This document shows positions 20,550 to 30,823 of a stretch of 64,000 nucleotides of DNA, piece after piece. The position numbers were made by a program, and so were the translations under genes. The notes under the pieces were generated by a model, which saw nothing but the letters and a program-made list of their open reading frames with translations, had not been told where the DNA came from and searched no databases. The stretch lies in the NCBI GenBank assembly GCA_977006965.1, contig OZ345376.1:496001-560000 (forward strand), in the 5' to 3' direction. Each line of letters opens with the position of its first letter. Position 1 is the first letter of the stretch. This stretch comes from Phymatolithon calcareum. Taxonomy: Eukaryota > Rhodophyta > Florideophyceae > Hapalidiales.

Positions 20550-23500
20550 ATGGCTGAAGCTGTGGGTCTTTTTTTCGGAGTTGTCGGCATAATCGATCAG
20601 TTGGCACAGCGATTGTCCAAGATAAAGAAGCGCTGCGAAGACTTCGGGTTACTGCCCGAGAACTGGAATTCTTCAATCAAATCCTTCGAAGACTACAAAA
20701 CAAGTGTTAATAATATCGGAGCAACGCTTGCGGATGACAACGAATCAATTGGCGAACTTGCGATAAGCACATTTCGTGCCATTCTCAAGCCAGTTGAGGA
20801 CTCCCTGAAAACGGCAGGGGACATCTTGAAGAGCCTGGAGGATGAGTTTACGAGAGAAGGCTCACCTGCACCTGCGAGTGAGAACTCTCTTGTAGTCGGT
20901 AACTCTTCGAAACAAGGGCGCCGTTCATTGAGAGGCAGGAATCGAATTGTTGACGGTCGTCCAGTGAACGAGGGCAAGTTATTCGCTAGGGTGAACAATG
21001 TGAAAACAGCGCTTGAACAACTTGACGAGATATGGAAGGAGGCTCGATCCACGATTGAGCATGTATCAATAGCTCTCGTTACCATGAGAGATAAGGGCAG
21101 GATTGCAAGTGACAAATACCATGCGCATTTTGATGAGCCTCCGCTTCCAAAGTATGTGGTTCTAAACTTCAGTGGTGATACCATGGAGGCATTCTTGAAG
21201 CGTGCAGTATTGTCGGACTCTACCGGTGACAGGGTGACGGCTGCTGTTAGTCCAAGTCTGCTTGGGGCAGTGGGAATGGGTGGAGTGGGGAAAACTGTTG
21301 CGCTTCAGGGTCTTTGCCGTGAATCGGAAGTACAGAACAAGTACTTGGACGGGGTGTTCTTCCTCACTCTTGGACAGGACGCTGCTGAAGAGGATGTTAT
21401 TGAAGGCGTTGCGCACTTTGTTGAAAGCTCGGGCGGCAAATCTCTTGCCAGGGATATCACAAATAAGAGATCTGCAGAATCAGCTGCTAGACAAGCGTCT
21501 CTGTGGTTCAAAGGCAGGTGTGCCCTGTTCGTGTGCGATGATATCTGGTCTTTCGACGGGCACCCGATTGGATATCTAAGTTCGCTTAAGCTGCTGCTTT
21601 GCAACTCACCATCAAGTGCGATGGTGATATCGACACGGGAGAGGTCCATCTCGCAACAGTTCCGAGCGGTGAAGTTCAGTCCGCGCGAAGTTTGTGGGCA
21701 GCAGGCGTTGGACATTCTCGCCAAGTATGCTGGCATCGAAACTGAATCTGTTCACGCATCAAGCGACACTTGGACGGCATTTCGAGACATCTTGGATGTA
21801 TGCGCTGGACTGCCCGTAGCATTAGGTGCTGCTGGGACCAGTCTGCGCAACTTAATCGAAGAAAACAGTGGCAGCATTGGTCGATCGGCAGTAATCTATG
21901 CGCATGAGCTGAATGAAAACATCGAAAGTGTTGGAGACGAAAGCGTTGATGAATACCGGGGACTGAGGGCTGTGGTTGAGACCAGTTTGCAGCATTGCGA
22001 AAAGTGGGCGCGTGGCACAGAAGGTCGGAGGAAACTTGGATGCGAATTGAGTGTGAGAGAAAAGTTTGAAGCTCTGAGTGTTCTACGCAAGCAGGCTTGG
22101 ATTCCTCGGACATGCCTGAAACGTCTGTGGGAGACTGATGAGCGAGCCACTAAGCAACTTATGTCTAAACTTTCAGATATGCACCTAGTTTTTCGGCGCA
22201 GGCACGCAACTCCAGCGGGAGAGGTTGACGGTCTGGCACTGCATGATCTCGTGCTTGAACAGGCCAAGACTCTATCTCTTGAAAACAATCGTGCTTCTCT
22301 TTGGCATGCACGGTTTCTCGACGGATACTTGCGGAAAGCGGCTAGTAATGTGCTGCAGTCGAATAAGTATAATTGCCGCGAGTGGTGGGATTGTGAAAAA
22401 CTACCAGAGGATGGGTACATTGAAAAGAACCTCGCTCGACACTTGGCCATGAGCGAAGGTGGTGAGCTGGAATCGTTGCTGTCGGATGTGCGATGGTCGA
22501 GGAGGCGAATGAAGGTTGGAGGAATAGTCGCTCTGCGGGACGATTTTCAGGAATTAGGGCATGGTGGCGGGAGAGCTATTGGGGCTGACGCAGTGCTCAG
22601 CGCCGTCGAAGAAAGCTGGGTGAACATCAATAAGAGCATACACACAACTCCGTTTGAAATGTATGGTCGATTGCAATCGCAATACTCATCGTCAGAGTTT
22701 GTGCAGCGCTTCCTGTCAAGTGTGTCGATGCATGTTCCGAAGCCTCACTATGTGCCCAAGCACGAGCTGCGATGGAGGGCCGATGCCGAACTACTCTTCC
22801 GTATCGACTTGGAGGAGGTTATGGCCCTGTGTTTGAGCGAAGAACAAAATATAATTGCAGTCGTGCAAGGACAGGAGATCCATGTTTTCGATTTGCAAGC
22901 GCTGTGTACTGTGCAGAAACTGAAGGGTCATGACTGTGTGATTACCAGTGTTGCAATGAGCGCAGATGGAAGTCGCATTGTTTCGGGATCTGAAGATAAA
23001 ACTGTTCGCGTGTGGGATGGGCAGAGCGGAGAATGTGTGCTGGGACCTCTCCGTGGACACGAGGATGCTGTGAAGTGCGTTGCAATGAGCCCTGACGGAA
23101 ATCGCATTGTTTCCGGATCTCGTGACAAGACTGCTCGCCTGTGGGATGGGCAGAGCGGAGAATGTTTGCTGGGACCACTTTGTGGACATGAGGATATTGT
23201 GCTGTGCGTTGCATTGAGCGCGGACGGAAATCGCATTGTTTCTGGATCTCGGGACAAGACTGTTCGTGTGTGGGATGGGCAGAGCGGAAAATGTGTGCTA
23301 GGACCACTCCGTGGACACAAGTGGGCTGTGTTGTGCGTTGCAATGAGAGCGGACGGAAATCGCATTGTTTCGGGATCTGGCGATATGACTGTTCGTATAT
23401 GGGATGGACAGAGCGGAGAATGCGTGCAGGGTGGGATCAAAGGGCTAGACAAGTACGGGGGTGTATTCTACGAGGGACGGATCAGAAGCCTTGAATTCGA

Positions 23501-23762
23501 TGCGGACACTAATGATTGTGTTGTACATACTTCAGGTGAGGTTTTTCTTTTGGACACCAGCACTGGAACGAAGATGCAACGTCCAGGATACCTGATACAA
23601 GGGGAGAACCGCAGGATATACGCAACAGGGGAGAACGCGAAGACAGTTCAAGTCGCCACCATGCCATTTGAATGCGTCTCATTTTGCTACAATAAGCTGC
23701 ATTCGAAAGCTGCAGCTGGTCTCGCAGATGGTCAAGTTGTCATAGGAGATCTCTTACTATAG
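20550..23762 (+). CDS. NB-ARC/WD40 NLR-like STAND NTPase
   Basis: A 1070-codon frame from the ATG at 20550, which has a G at -3 and +4; the frame is open eight codons upstream without ATG. Residues 1-225 are a helical N-terminal domain of unknown type that starts with a hydrophobic glycine-containing helix (EAVGLFFGVVGIID). The NB-ARC core follows: P-loop GMGGVGKT (242-249), Walker B-like CALFVCDDIW (324-333), STRERS (sensor-like, about 361-366), GLPVALG (about 421-427) and an LHD (MHD-like) motif at about 564. The C-terminus is a WD40 propeller: four very regular 43-residue units (about 790-962) with degenerate blades on both sides. Proteins of this build (APAF1-like, fungal HET-E/HNWD type) oligomerise on ligand sensing by the WD40 part, and are known in cell death and non-self recognition. 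The gene is intact and intronless. The role here is inferred. Confidence 0.93.
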   Translation: MAEAVGLFFGVVGIIDQLAQRLSKIKKRCEDFGLLPENWNSSIKSFEDYKTSVNNIGATLADDNESIGELAISTFRAILKPVEDSLKTAGDILKSLEDEFTREGSPAPASENSLVVGNSSKQGRRSLRGRNRIVDGRPVNEGKLFARVNNVKTALEQLDEIWKEARSTIEHVSIALVTMRDKGRIASDKYHAHFDEPPLPKYVVLNFSGDTMEAFLKRAVLSDSTGDRVTAAVSPSLLGAVGMGGVGKTVALQGLCRESEVQNKYLDGVFFLTLGQDAAEEDVIEGVAHFVESSGGKSLARDITNKRSAESAARQASLWFKGRCALFVCDDIWSFDGHPIGYLSSLKLLLCNSPSSAMVISTRERSISQQFRAVKFSPREVCGQQALDILAKYAGIETESVHASSDTWTAFRDILDVCAGLPVALGAAGTSLRNLIEENSGSIGRSAVIYAHELNENIESVGDESVDEYRGLRAVVETSLQHCEKWARGTEGRRKLGCELSVREKFEALSVLRKQAWIPRTCLKRLWETDERATKQLMSKLSDMHLVFRRRHATPAGEVDGLALHDLVLEQAKTLSLENNRASLWHARFLDGYLRKAASNVLQSNKYNCREWWDCEKLPEDGYIEKNLARHLAMSEGGELESLLSDVRWSRRRMKVGGIVALRDDFQELGHGGGRAIGADAVLSAVEESWVNINKSIHTTPFEMYGRLQSQYSSSEFVQRFLSSVSMHVPKPHYVPKHELRWRADAELLFRIDLEEVMALCLSEEQNIIAVVQGQEIHVFDLQALCTVQKLKGHDCVITSVAMSADGSRIVSGSEDKTVRVWDGQSGECVLGPLRGHEDAVKCVAMSPDGNRIVSGSRDKTARLWDGQSGECLLGPLCGHEDIVLCVALSADGNRIVSGSRDKTVRVWDGQSGKCVLGPLRGHKWAVLCVAMRADGNRIVSGSGDMTVRIWDGQSGECVQGGIKGLDKYGGVFYEGRIRSLEFDADTNDCVVHTSGEVFLLDTSTGTKMQRPGYLIQGENRRIYATGENAKTVQVATMPFECVSFCYNKLHSKAAAGLADGQVVIGDLLL
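22920..23440 (+). repeat. Tandem 129-bp WD40-coding repeats
   Basis: Four consecutive units of 129 bp (43 codons) within the NB-ARC/WD40 gene. Each has the frame GH..AV.CVAMS.DGNRIV, SGS.DKTVRVWDGQSGECV and LGPL. They are near-identical at DNA level, so homogenisation or recent expansion is likely. Differences cluster in the residues after GH and around the DKT/DMT position. Confidence 0.9.
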
Positions 23763-25623
23763 CGCAGGAGATGGTTAAATTTGCCATGCACATAGTGGGT
23801 TCTCAGCATTGATGTCGCATACTGAGATTTGATGATACTTAGCTGAGAATTGAGTGTTCTAGGCAGATAGGACTGGGCAATGCATAGCGAACCCTTAAGG
23901 TCAAAATCGAGGCATGTCTTCCCGCCAACGGCGGCATGCACTGCGCATCGTCTTCTCTTGTGCATCTCATCTGCGGCAGAATAACTTGCCCATGCCTTTT
24001 CTCCCGCCTCTGCCAATGCTCACGACACAACAAGTAGCGCGCGTATGCGTATCACTGGAGTTGTCGACAACGCCGGCAAATGCGCCAGTGCCCCGCGGCT
24101 CTACGCTCGTCCTCTTAGGTCACGGAAGCTCCGGTTCGCAGTACAACAGAACGCGCCACAAATATCAGGTTCACTGCGGTCGATGAATTCGCCCCTTGCA
24201 ACGGCCATTGTGCATTCCGCACCGAACGCCACCTCGATGACGGTGTTTCACAGGTTCTATTGAACGACCGCGTGGTGCACGTCGCGCAGCCTCGCACTTC
24301 CCGCGGCACTGTCAGTGCGCTACTGAAGAACTCTGACATCCCGCGCTCTGCGTTGTTTATTTGTGTTCGACAACAGGGTGGTCCAGCGACGACGCTTGCA
24401 ACTGCGTGCGAGGGCCACTGCGGGCAGGCCGTAGCATGCCCCTGTCGCAAGTCGTCACACATCGCCCAGTGCCAATTCACACGCGGTCATGTCCAGTACA
24501 TCGTCCACGATATGAAATGCAATGCGTATGTACTCTCCGTGTTTCTACGCCGCGTATGCGAGCTACTTTCCGGGACCGCCAAGCACGGCTATTGCTGTAC
24601 TGGAATTGGCGAATAGTGACGCAGTAAAAAAACGCTTTCGCCAAATCCGTCTCGAAAAGAATCTTCCGCCGGTGATATCGTATCTACTCCACCTTCCTCT
24701 CCGTCGCGTCGCCGATCCCGTCCACGAGAGCGTCGGCTGCATCACCCCGCATTTGTAATAGCTTGCCTCGCACCAAGTGTCAGATCACACTGGAAAGCCT
24801 TTCCACAACATCAGTTTTGCAGCCGTGCAAGAGTGATGGACGCCCTTGCGAGCAGAAAGTCTCCCGCCAGGCATCGTGCAGCAGCGAAGCTGCAGTTTGG
24901 TAATCTCTGCGAGTCGACGTTGACTTGACAAATTTGGCACCAGCACACCGCATTTCGCCGCGGCGGCGGCCTGTGCCAGCAAGATTACAATCACCGGGCG
25001 TACGTGCTTCCCGTTCAATGAGCGCAGATTGGTGGCGGCCGCGTCCAGTGGGGGGTTTTGCATCACGAGTACGGTCGCTAATGGTGATCCGGTCAGACCG
25101 TCGAGATTGCCGACCGCGAGCGAGAATGGGTCCGCACCGCGCAAATGGCACGCAATTGAAAGACCCAGGGATTCGATCGATCTTGGATCTTCACATGTGG
25201 TGGGGACGTCTCTTTTTGACGCGGGTGCAAGCACTGCGCGCGGCGACGCGGTACTTGTGCAATCGTGCATATTGCATGTCCATGGCAAAGGATTTCTCTT
25301 CCCGGACGAGGTGGTGCGTGGATGCAGTTTCTGCCCTACAAAAATCCTGTGCACGGAAAAATGAGTGCAGCGCCTATCCGCGCTGCCATTGTTGGCTAAG
25401 CTCGATGGATGAATGAGCCACGCGGTTATTTAGTAGCAATTGGCATGAGGGCGTCAAGCCAGCGCCCCGCACGTTGTCCTCGACGACATCGGCGAGCCTT
25501 GCAGGTAACGGTACAAATTCCACCTCTATTGGCTAGTCTGCTTCGACCGTAAAGTCATACATTTCTCATACTTCGGGCTGAGGTACGGACAGCTCAACAC
25601 AGGCAGGTCCGTGGATATAATCT
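23763..25623. other. GC-rich stretch without a supported gene
   Basis: Overlapping frames on both strands (longest 189 codons on the minus strand, 24785-25354, and 163 codons on the plus strand, 24925-25416) reflect GC-rich, stop-poor sequence. I recognise no domain. A decayed retroelement pol is possible, given similar composition to the relic at 13.4 kb, but I found no signature to support it. Confidence 0.35.
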
Positions 25624-26385
25624 CCTGTGTAGACTATGCTGCTGATCACTCTTGTACTTTTCATTTTGCGCGCGTGTTTGATGCGGCGGCAAACTCCAAT
25701 TGAGAAACTCTCGTTTTACACTTGTTCCGTGCGCTGCTTTCGCAGACTCGCCTGCAATTCGACGTGGCGATAAATCATCGGCCTCTCACGTCGCGCCCCA
25801 GTTTGTTATGGAGGGGCTGGACATATTTTCCTTTCTCCTGACTTCAGACTATTCCTGGCCGACGAGGATCTACTGAAGAAAGTCTCGACATGCCGGGACT
25901 TCATGTCATGCTGCAACTCTGCTGTCAGGAGAGATGAAAAAGTTGCGGCAACTTGGCCCTGGCGATGCATCGCCAGGGCCAAGTTGAATCTCTGCTGACC
26001 GGGATAATCCAAACATCGAAGTCTATCATAATCTGTTCTGATTACTACTGTCCAATCATCAATCGAACAGTGTTATATTTCGGACAGCAAGCGTCGCTCT
26101 GCTGTGTGGTATTTTTCAAATATTTTTCGGTAACAATGGGTCTAGCATTCCTTGACATATTGCCCTGACGTCCGCTCTCTCTTCGCGGTCAGCACCGTAG
26201 CCTCTGCACTACAAAAGTCCCCGAGCAGTACCGTGATGTAGCCATTCCACCATCGTAACCATCAAGCTCTCTAACCTGCACAAACGACCCCTGCCTGACA
26301 CACTCTGAAGTTTACTCCTGGACAATCCGCCGAACTTCGACTCTCCCAGCTCACATCAACCTTGAATTCGTGCACTGCAGCAATA

Positions 26386-26457
26386 ATGTTTGAAATTCTC
26401 GGAGTTCTTTTCATCGTCGTCAATGTTCTGGACCTCGTCCTTCTGGTCAACTGGTAA
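26386..26457 (+). other. Conserved 23-codon hydrophobic small ORF
   Basis: An ATG frame encoding a 23-residue, almost entirely hydrophobic peptide (starts MFEILGVLFIVVNVL, ends in a tryptophan and TAA). It is preserved at 49.31 kb and, on the minus strand, at about 60.28-60.35 kb. In the much older copy at about 5.99-6.06 kb (minus) it has five conservative amino-acid changes and the same stop. The opposite strand is also open (RRTRSRTL) with the same third-position alignment, so which strand was selected is unclear. Confidence 0.3.
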
Positions 26458-26983
26458 TCGACCGCTCTTGACGTCGCCTCTGCGTGCGCCCTGTCCAATT
26501 AGTCGTCAAATCCGCTCGAAACATCCGCCTTGAAATCTGAGCTGTCCGAATATTCTGCTCATCATGTTTATGGCAGAAGACTATGCCTGCGATGCAGTGC
26601 CCTTTCTTTTCGTTTGCGAGGATCATCGCACTCTCTGTCCGTTTTCGGGCTTATCGAAAGGTCTTGCTGTACTATGTGCCAGTCCAATACCTTGCTTCGC
26701 TTCTTTAGAACTACGGATCTCATTCCATATGTGTCTAGCTACGGCGATTAACTTATCTGCAGGCATACTGACAATCTGTAAATAAACTAACCTTATTCTG
26801 TCACATCAGCGTGATCCCTAAATATCGTTGATTGTTCCCCACGGTCGCCGTATTCAAAAATCAAGCACAATTGAAAGGAACGCTGTGGCTATTTCCTCTT
26901 CCACAATAACAAGTAATGACGGTGACCGCCCTAGTATGGAACCCCCAGATTAGTGTGGCAGGACTCGCGTCATGTCAGAATAA

Positions 26984-27511
26984 TGTTCACGCCGGTACAC
27001 ATCCGCGCCGAGGGAAATCAAGATAGAACGGGGACACGGTTGTCGTGGCGGAGTTCATGCATCACCGGCTAGCGGGAGCGGCAGCGCTCGGCCGCAACGG
27101 CCGTTATTCCCGATCCGCCCAGCTCCTCGGTCTGGAATCATCAACATGCCTTGCCCCTTGTGTTAGCGACCAACCTTGCATACCCCGAGTTTCGAAGATC
27201 ATCATCCGTCGGGGAGATTCCCTTTCCCGATTTTTCTGTCAACTTGTGTAGTAGTATGATTTGTTTTGTTCCCGCGTTTTCTTGTATTTCAATTTCATTG
27301 CAATCATGGCAATTGCCAAGCGGTAATTACCCTAGCCTAGATTCCGGCCGACGCCGCTAATGCAGAGCTGTCCTTCAACAGCTGGATCTGCGATGGCAAA
27401 AAATAAAAGCTTGAGTGCACCTTCCCATGCGGGAAGGGGGTAACCATTCTGGTGCCCAATTTGTCGCTGGCGAGACACGCGCGGACGCGAGCCCAGGCGG
27501 GAGTACGAACA
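26984..27511. mobile_element. Solo LTR, 528 bp
   Basis: Begins TGTTCACG and ends CGAACA, so it has TG...CA ends within 5-bp inverted repeats TGTTC/GAACA. It is flanked by the direct repeat AATAA (26979-26983 and 27512-27516). The other copies of the repeat have a single uninterrupted cagAATAAacaaagg at this point (for example 49.9 kb), which is the empty site. This identifies a solo LTR left by LTR-LTR recombination. It is not the LTR of the intact element at 50.7-57.5 kb. Confidence 0.9.
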
Positions 27512-27600
27512 AATAAACAAAGGAAATAGCTGTGGAAATGTTCCTTGGGTAGGTGAATCAGCCCCCGACAAATAGCACCATAGGTGGAAAACTGAGCTAG

Positions 27601-30556
27601 TGCTCTTCCTTAAATATCGCCCGAATGCGTGGTTAACGAGGGCAGACGACGTTGAAGTGGGATTTACTGTATAGACTTGATTCCAACTGGCCTGTTTATT
27701 GGGGTGGACCTATATTCTAGCTTATATATATGGGTCCATCTACCTGTAGATCTACCGGGGGAGCTCAAGACTGATTTGGTTTAGACTGTCGTGCATTGAA
27801 GACAGTCTATATCACGCTGACTGCTATGTTTCGGTCCTCGAGAAAGGCGTGTCGTCGATTTTTTGCAATGTAGCATAATATTGCATGTTGTCTCGCGATC
27901 TGCGCCATACACATCAGATGGGTGCGTTCGACAGCGAGCTTAATACGGTTCGTTTTGCTGTAGATTGGCGCCAGTACCAGTTAACGTTCGAATTTGTCTG
28001 TTTGTTTTCACCCCCAGTCACCGTTTACTCCGTCATGAACGCTAAAGAGTAATGTCAGCCTGGCGCATGATCACCAACAGTCGACTGATACTATACGCAT
28101 ATGTCGGAACAATATGGTTGCTAGTGATTGCAGATCTTTTTGCAATCCCTAATAACTGATGTGCTTCGTGTGAGCTTGCAATACGGCTTGTAATCGAAGT
28201 GCTGAATGCAATACACAATGCAATACTGTACCTTCATCAATCCACTCGTGGCGGATTATTCAAAGACAAAATAGCGGGAGTACAGCACAAAGAGAGCACC
28301 CTACAACAACTTACTTTCGTATTGCAGATATAATCTTCTTAACCGGGCAGTGGGTCAACAAAACCTTTCCGGGGGCTACGTGATTAGAATTGTGAGAGCC
28401 ATGACGTCACATTATGCAGCACTGTGCATTAAATCAAAACATCGTACAATAAGGGAAAAATTGCATTTCGTCGAATACGTATTGGAATCAATCGCCTGAT
28501 CGTAATTCCCAATATGGATTGCTTATTGCTAGTAATTGAAATAGCATGGATTGAGTATCACCTCTGACTGAACGCAGGATTTAATCTACGACACACAGCT
28601 TGTGCAATGGGTATATAAGCTGGGAGAAGAGCACTCTCGATGTTGCAGCTTCTCAATTGCGACCAAGTCCAGTTGCGAGTCGAATCCAGACACCGTCAAA
28701 AATAAATTCATATTTAAATAATTTGCTCAAAAATTATTTATTTCTCACGATAGCGACTCCCGAATAAAATTATGAGGAAATTACTAAAATGACCTCGTGT
28801 TTTGCTATATTTACTAAAATGACCACGAAGCACAAGTGGTGTTATGATATTGAATATTACTGCCAGTATTCGGCAAATGGGGTAGCTTATTTTTGTAGTG
28901 TCGAAAAGTAACTTTATTTGTTCGTGAAATGAAATCTAAGCGGACCGTTGGGCTTGGACAACTTCCTTCCATGACCGCTTATTTTGCACTAGTTTGTGAC
29001 TTACATATACGGCACGTAAATGACCCAGCGTGTCCACCGAGCCAAGGTCATTTTAAAATAGCTTTGAACCAGATTTTAAGTGCTGCGAAAAACGGCGAAG
29101 CTAGATGAATTTAGTGCAGGATGGGTGGACAAAACTGACTCAAGAATAGGCTTAAGCGCGAAGACAGCACCGACAGAAATTTGTGTTGGATTTGCCATCA
29201 TTGAAAAATTTCAGGAAAGTTGGCAATCTTCACGAAAAGAGAGCTCAGGGGAACATATGTTTAAGTTGGGACAACCAAAAAGTAACGCAAATTTTCGGGC
29301 AATGTGTCGTTACGGTACCAAATATTGCTGAAAAATCACACATGGTGTGAACGGACCTAGAAACTGGACCGCGGGCCAATCGGCTCGAGAGCTGACAGAA
29401 ATGATCAATATCATAATAGCACAGGTGCCTCATGGTCATTTTAGTAAATACAGCAAACTACGTGGTCATTTTAGTAATTTCCTCATAAAATTTTTTTCTT
29501 CAAGTTGCCGAATAAATAACTCAAGGGATCCTTTTCCTGAGAATAATTTACGGTATTCTAATATCGACCTCACGCTATACCGTTTTGCACATTCGGTAAC
29601 TTCATGCACCTTCATGAATCGCCATGCGTTTTCGCAACGATTCGTGATCTTTGAATTGGGGGTGCATATGATTACAACGCGAGTGCATCAGAGCAACGCC
29701 CAAAAGCATCCCTATTCCCTCTTTTTGTGCGCTCCTAATGATCGTTGCGTCACAGTGTGATGATCACACAGTAAAATTTCCCAAGAAGCGTGCTTCTCAC
29801 AGTAAGCTCGATTTTTGCTATTTTACATATAAGACGCGAAAACGGGATTTTCCGCAGCTCTCCGAAGATGAAGCTACAGTACTGTACTTGCGTTGTCCTA
29901 CGGACTCGCCACGAAACCGTCAATAATCGTTTCAAGCATTCTGGAGTCCTTCGGGAGGTGCGTGAAATGGTGTTTTCAATGATCTTGGAGTAGTTTGGGC
30001 CTTTTCGCAAAATTAACTTATGCACTTGTGCCCCTGTAGATCTTCCGGTCCATCAATTACTTTCGCAAAAAAACTCGTTGCCAGCAATGCGAAACGAGTC
30101 CACCGAATCAAGTACTACAGTCAATCCTCGATGTATGGATCTTCGAATTTAGAATGTCCTCGGGTTTCAGAATGCAAGAGGCCTCCGCGAGTACGATATC
30201 CGCACAAATTTATCTAAATTGTAAGATTCTTAGAATATTCAATATCTTGATATCGTCAATGCCTGAGCCACGGTGCATGCATGAAATTAGTAAACTTTTT
30301 TGGGTCGGTTTAACGGAGCATCTTCAACACGCGGGCGCTTTGCCGAACCGAGAACAAGAATGCTCAATTTCTAACATTGGTTTCTGGGCCGAGCTCCCAA
30401 CACATCCTTCAACGAGGTGAATATGACAGCTAAATTGCCGGACAGCCATGTTGCCTGCATTTCCGGCTTTCGGTAGTACACGTGTAACATTCGAGCTATC
30501 ATACACATTCGTATGCAGAATATCCTTCGTAGCTGGATAACAGACCTTTTCACGTT
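27601..30556 (+). repeat. Large repeat copy A: loop portion
   Basis: The reverse complement of this segment is present as 57509-59701 plus 49994-50667, i.e. the loop of inverted repeat B split by the gypsy insertion. Similarity ends at ttttcacgtt; after that, copy A continues into unique sequence and the Ulp1-type gene, while copy B enters its left arm. No gene was recognised in it. Confidence 0.85.
28774..29484. mobile_element. MULE-type MITE with compound terminal repeats, copy A
   Basis: Terminal inverted repeats start gaggaaattactaaaatgac and extend about 85 bases. Each contains the unit ttactaaaatgacc(a/t)cg twice, about 32 bp apart. Flanks form a 9-of-10 direct repeat (ataaaattat at 28764-28773, ataaaatttt at 29485-29494), the size expected for Mutator-like elements. 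Termini resemble the MULE at 62.4 kb (gaggaaattcactacatggc), which also has a doubled unit. The 711-bp interior has only an 83-codon frame (29080-29331) with no domain, so the element is non-autonomous. Confidence 0.8.
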
Positions 30557-30823
30557 GGGCAAGAACGCCATTGTCTATTACAAGTGGACACTGGAATGGC
30601 TGCGCATGCGGACAGACTTCATTATTGGGAAAATGAGGAACGTGGTTGTGAGTTTCACGTTGGGTAAGCTACCATCTAAGCGTTGGTGAGCAAAATAAGA
30701 CAGCAGAGACACTGTCCGTTGTATTATAGCGGAGTGGCTTCGGAGGGAGGTGGAAGCAAGAGATCTCTTCTTTCAGAGATAAGAAAATCTAAGCTCATAA
30801 TATCGCCGGAGTCTATTGCCAAA

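Larger units (their letters stand above)
25624..27600 (+). repeat. Large repeat copy A: arm portion
   Basis: Nearly the same sequence as 48531-49993 (direct) and 59702-61130 (inverted), apart from a solo LTR inserted at 26984-27511 and a short palindrome that is missing here. Similarity to the other arms starts at tgtgtagactatgc and stops at ctgagctag, where the loop segment begins. The outer 1.8 kb of the B arms (46.7-48.5 kb) is absent. Confidence 0.85.

Noticed and set aside
20526-20550. Starting the NB-ARC gene at 20526
   Set aside because: The codon there is TTG. The first ATG in frame is 20550, in a good context and followed by the conserved-looking N-terminus.
20693-22450. Several 130-184 codon frames antisense to the NB-ARC gene
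   Set aside because: Shadows of a strongly coding sense strand. No motif on the antisense strand.
24785-25354. A 189-codon minus-strand frame as a gene
   Set aside because: No domain; overlapping open frames on the other strand and other registers; GC-rich sequence. A decayed retroelement is possible but unsupported.
26455-26575. A spliced gene joining the 23-codon ORF to the downstream conserved frame (gtaatc...ggcag)
   Set aside because: Joining at these sites gives an in-frame TGA in both the young and the old copies, so the simple two-exon model fails. Noted as a possible regulatory or other splice pattern only.
30683-30823. Starting the protease gene at 30683
   Set aside because: No ATG there (TTG). 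The first ATG in frame is at 30824, and the extra 47 residues show no domain.
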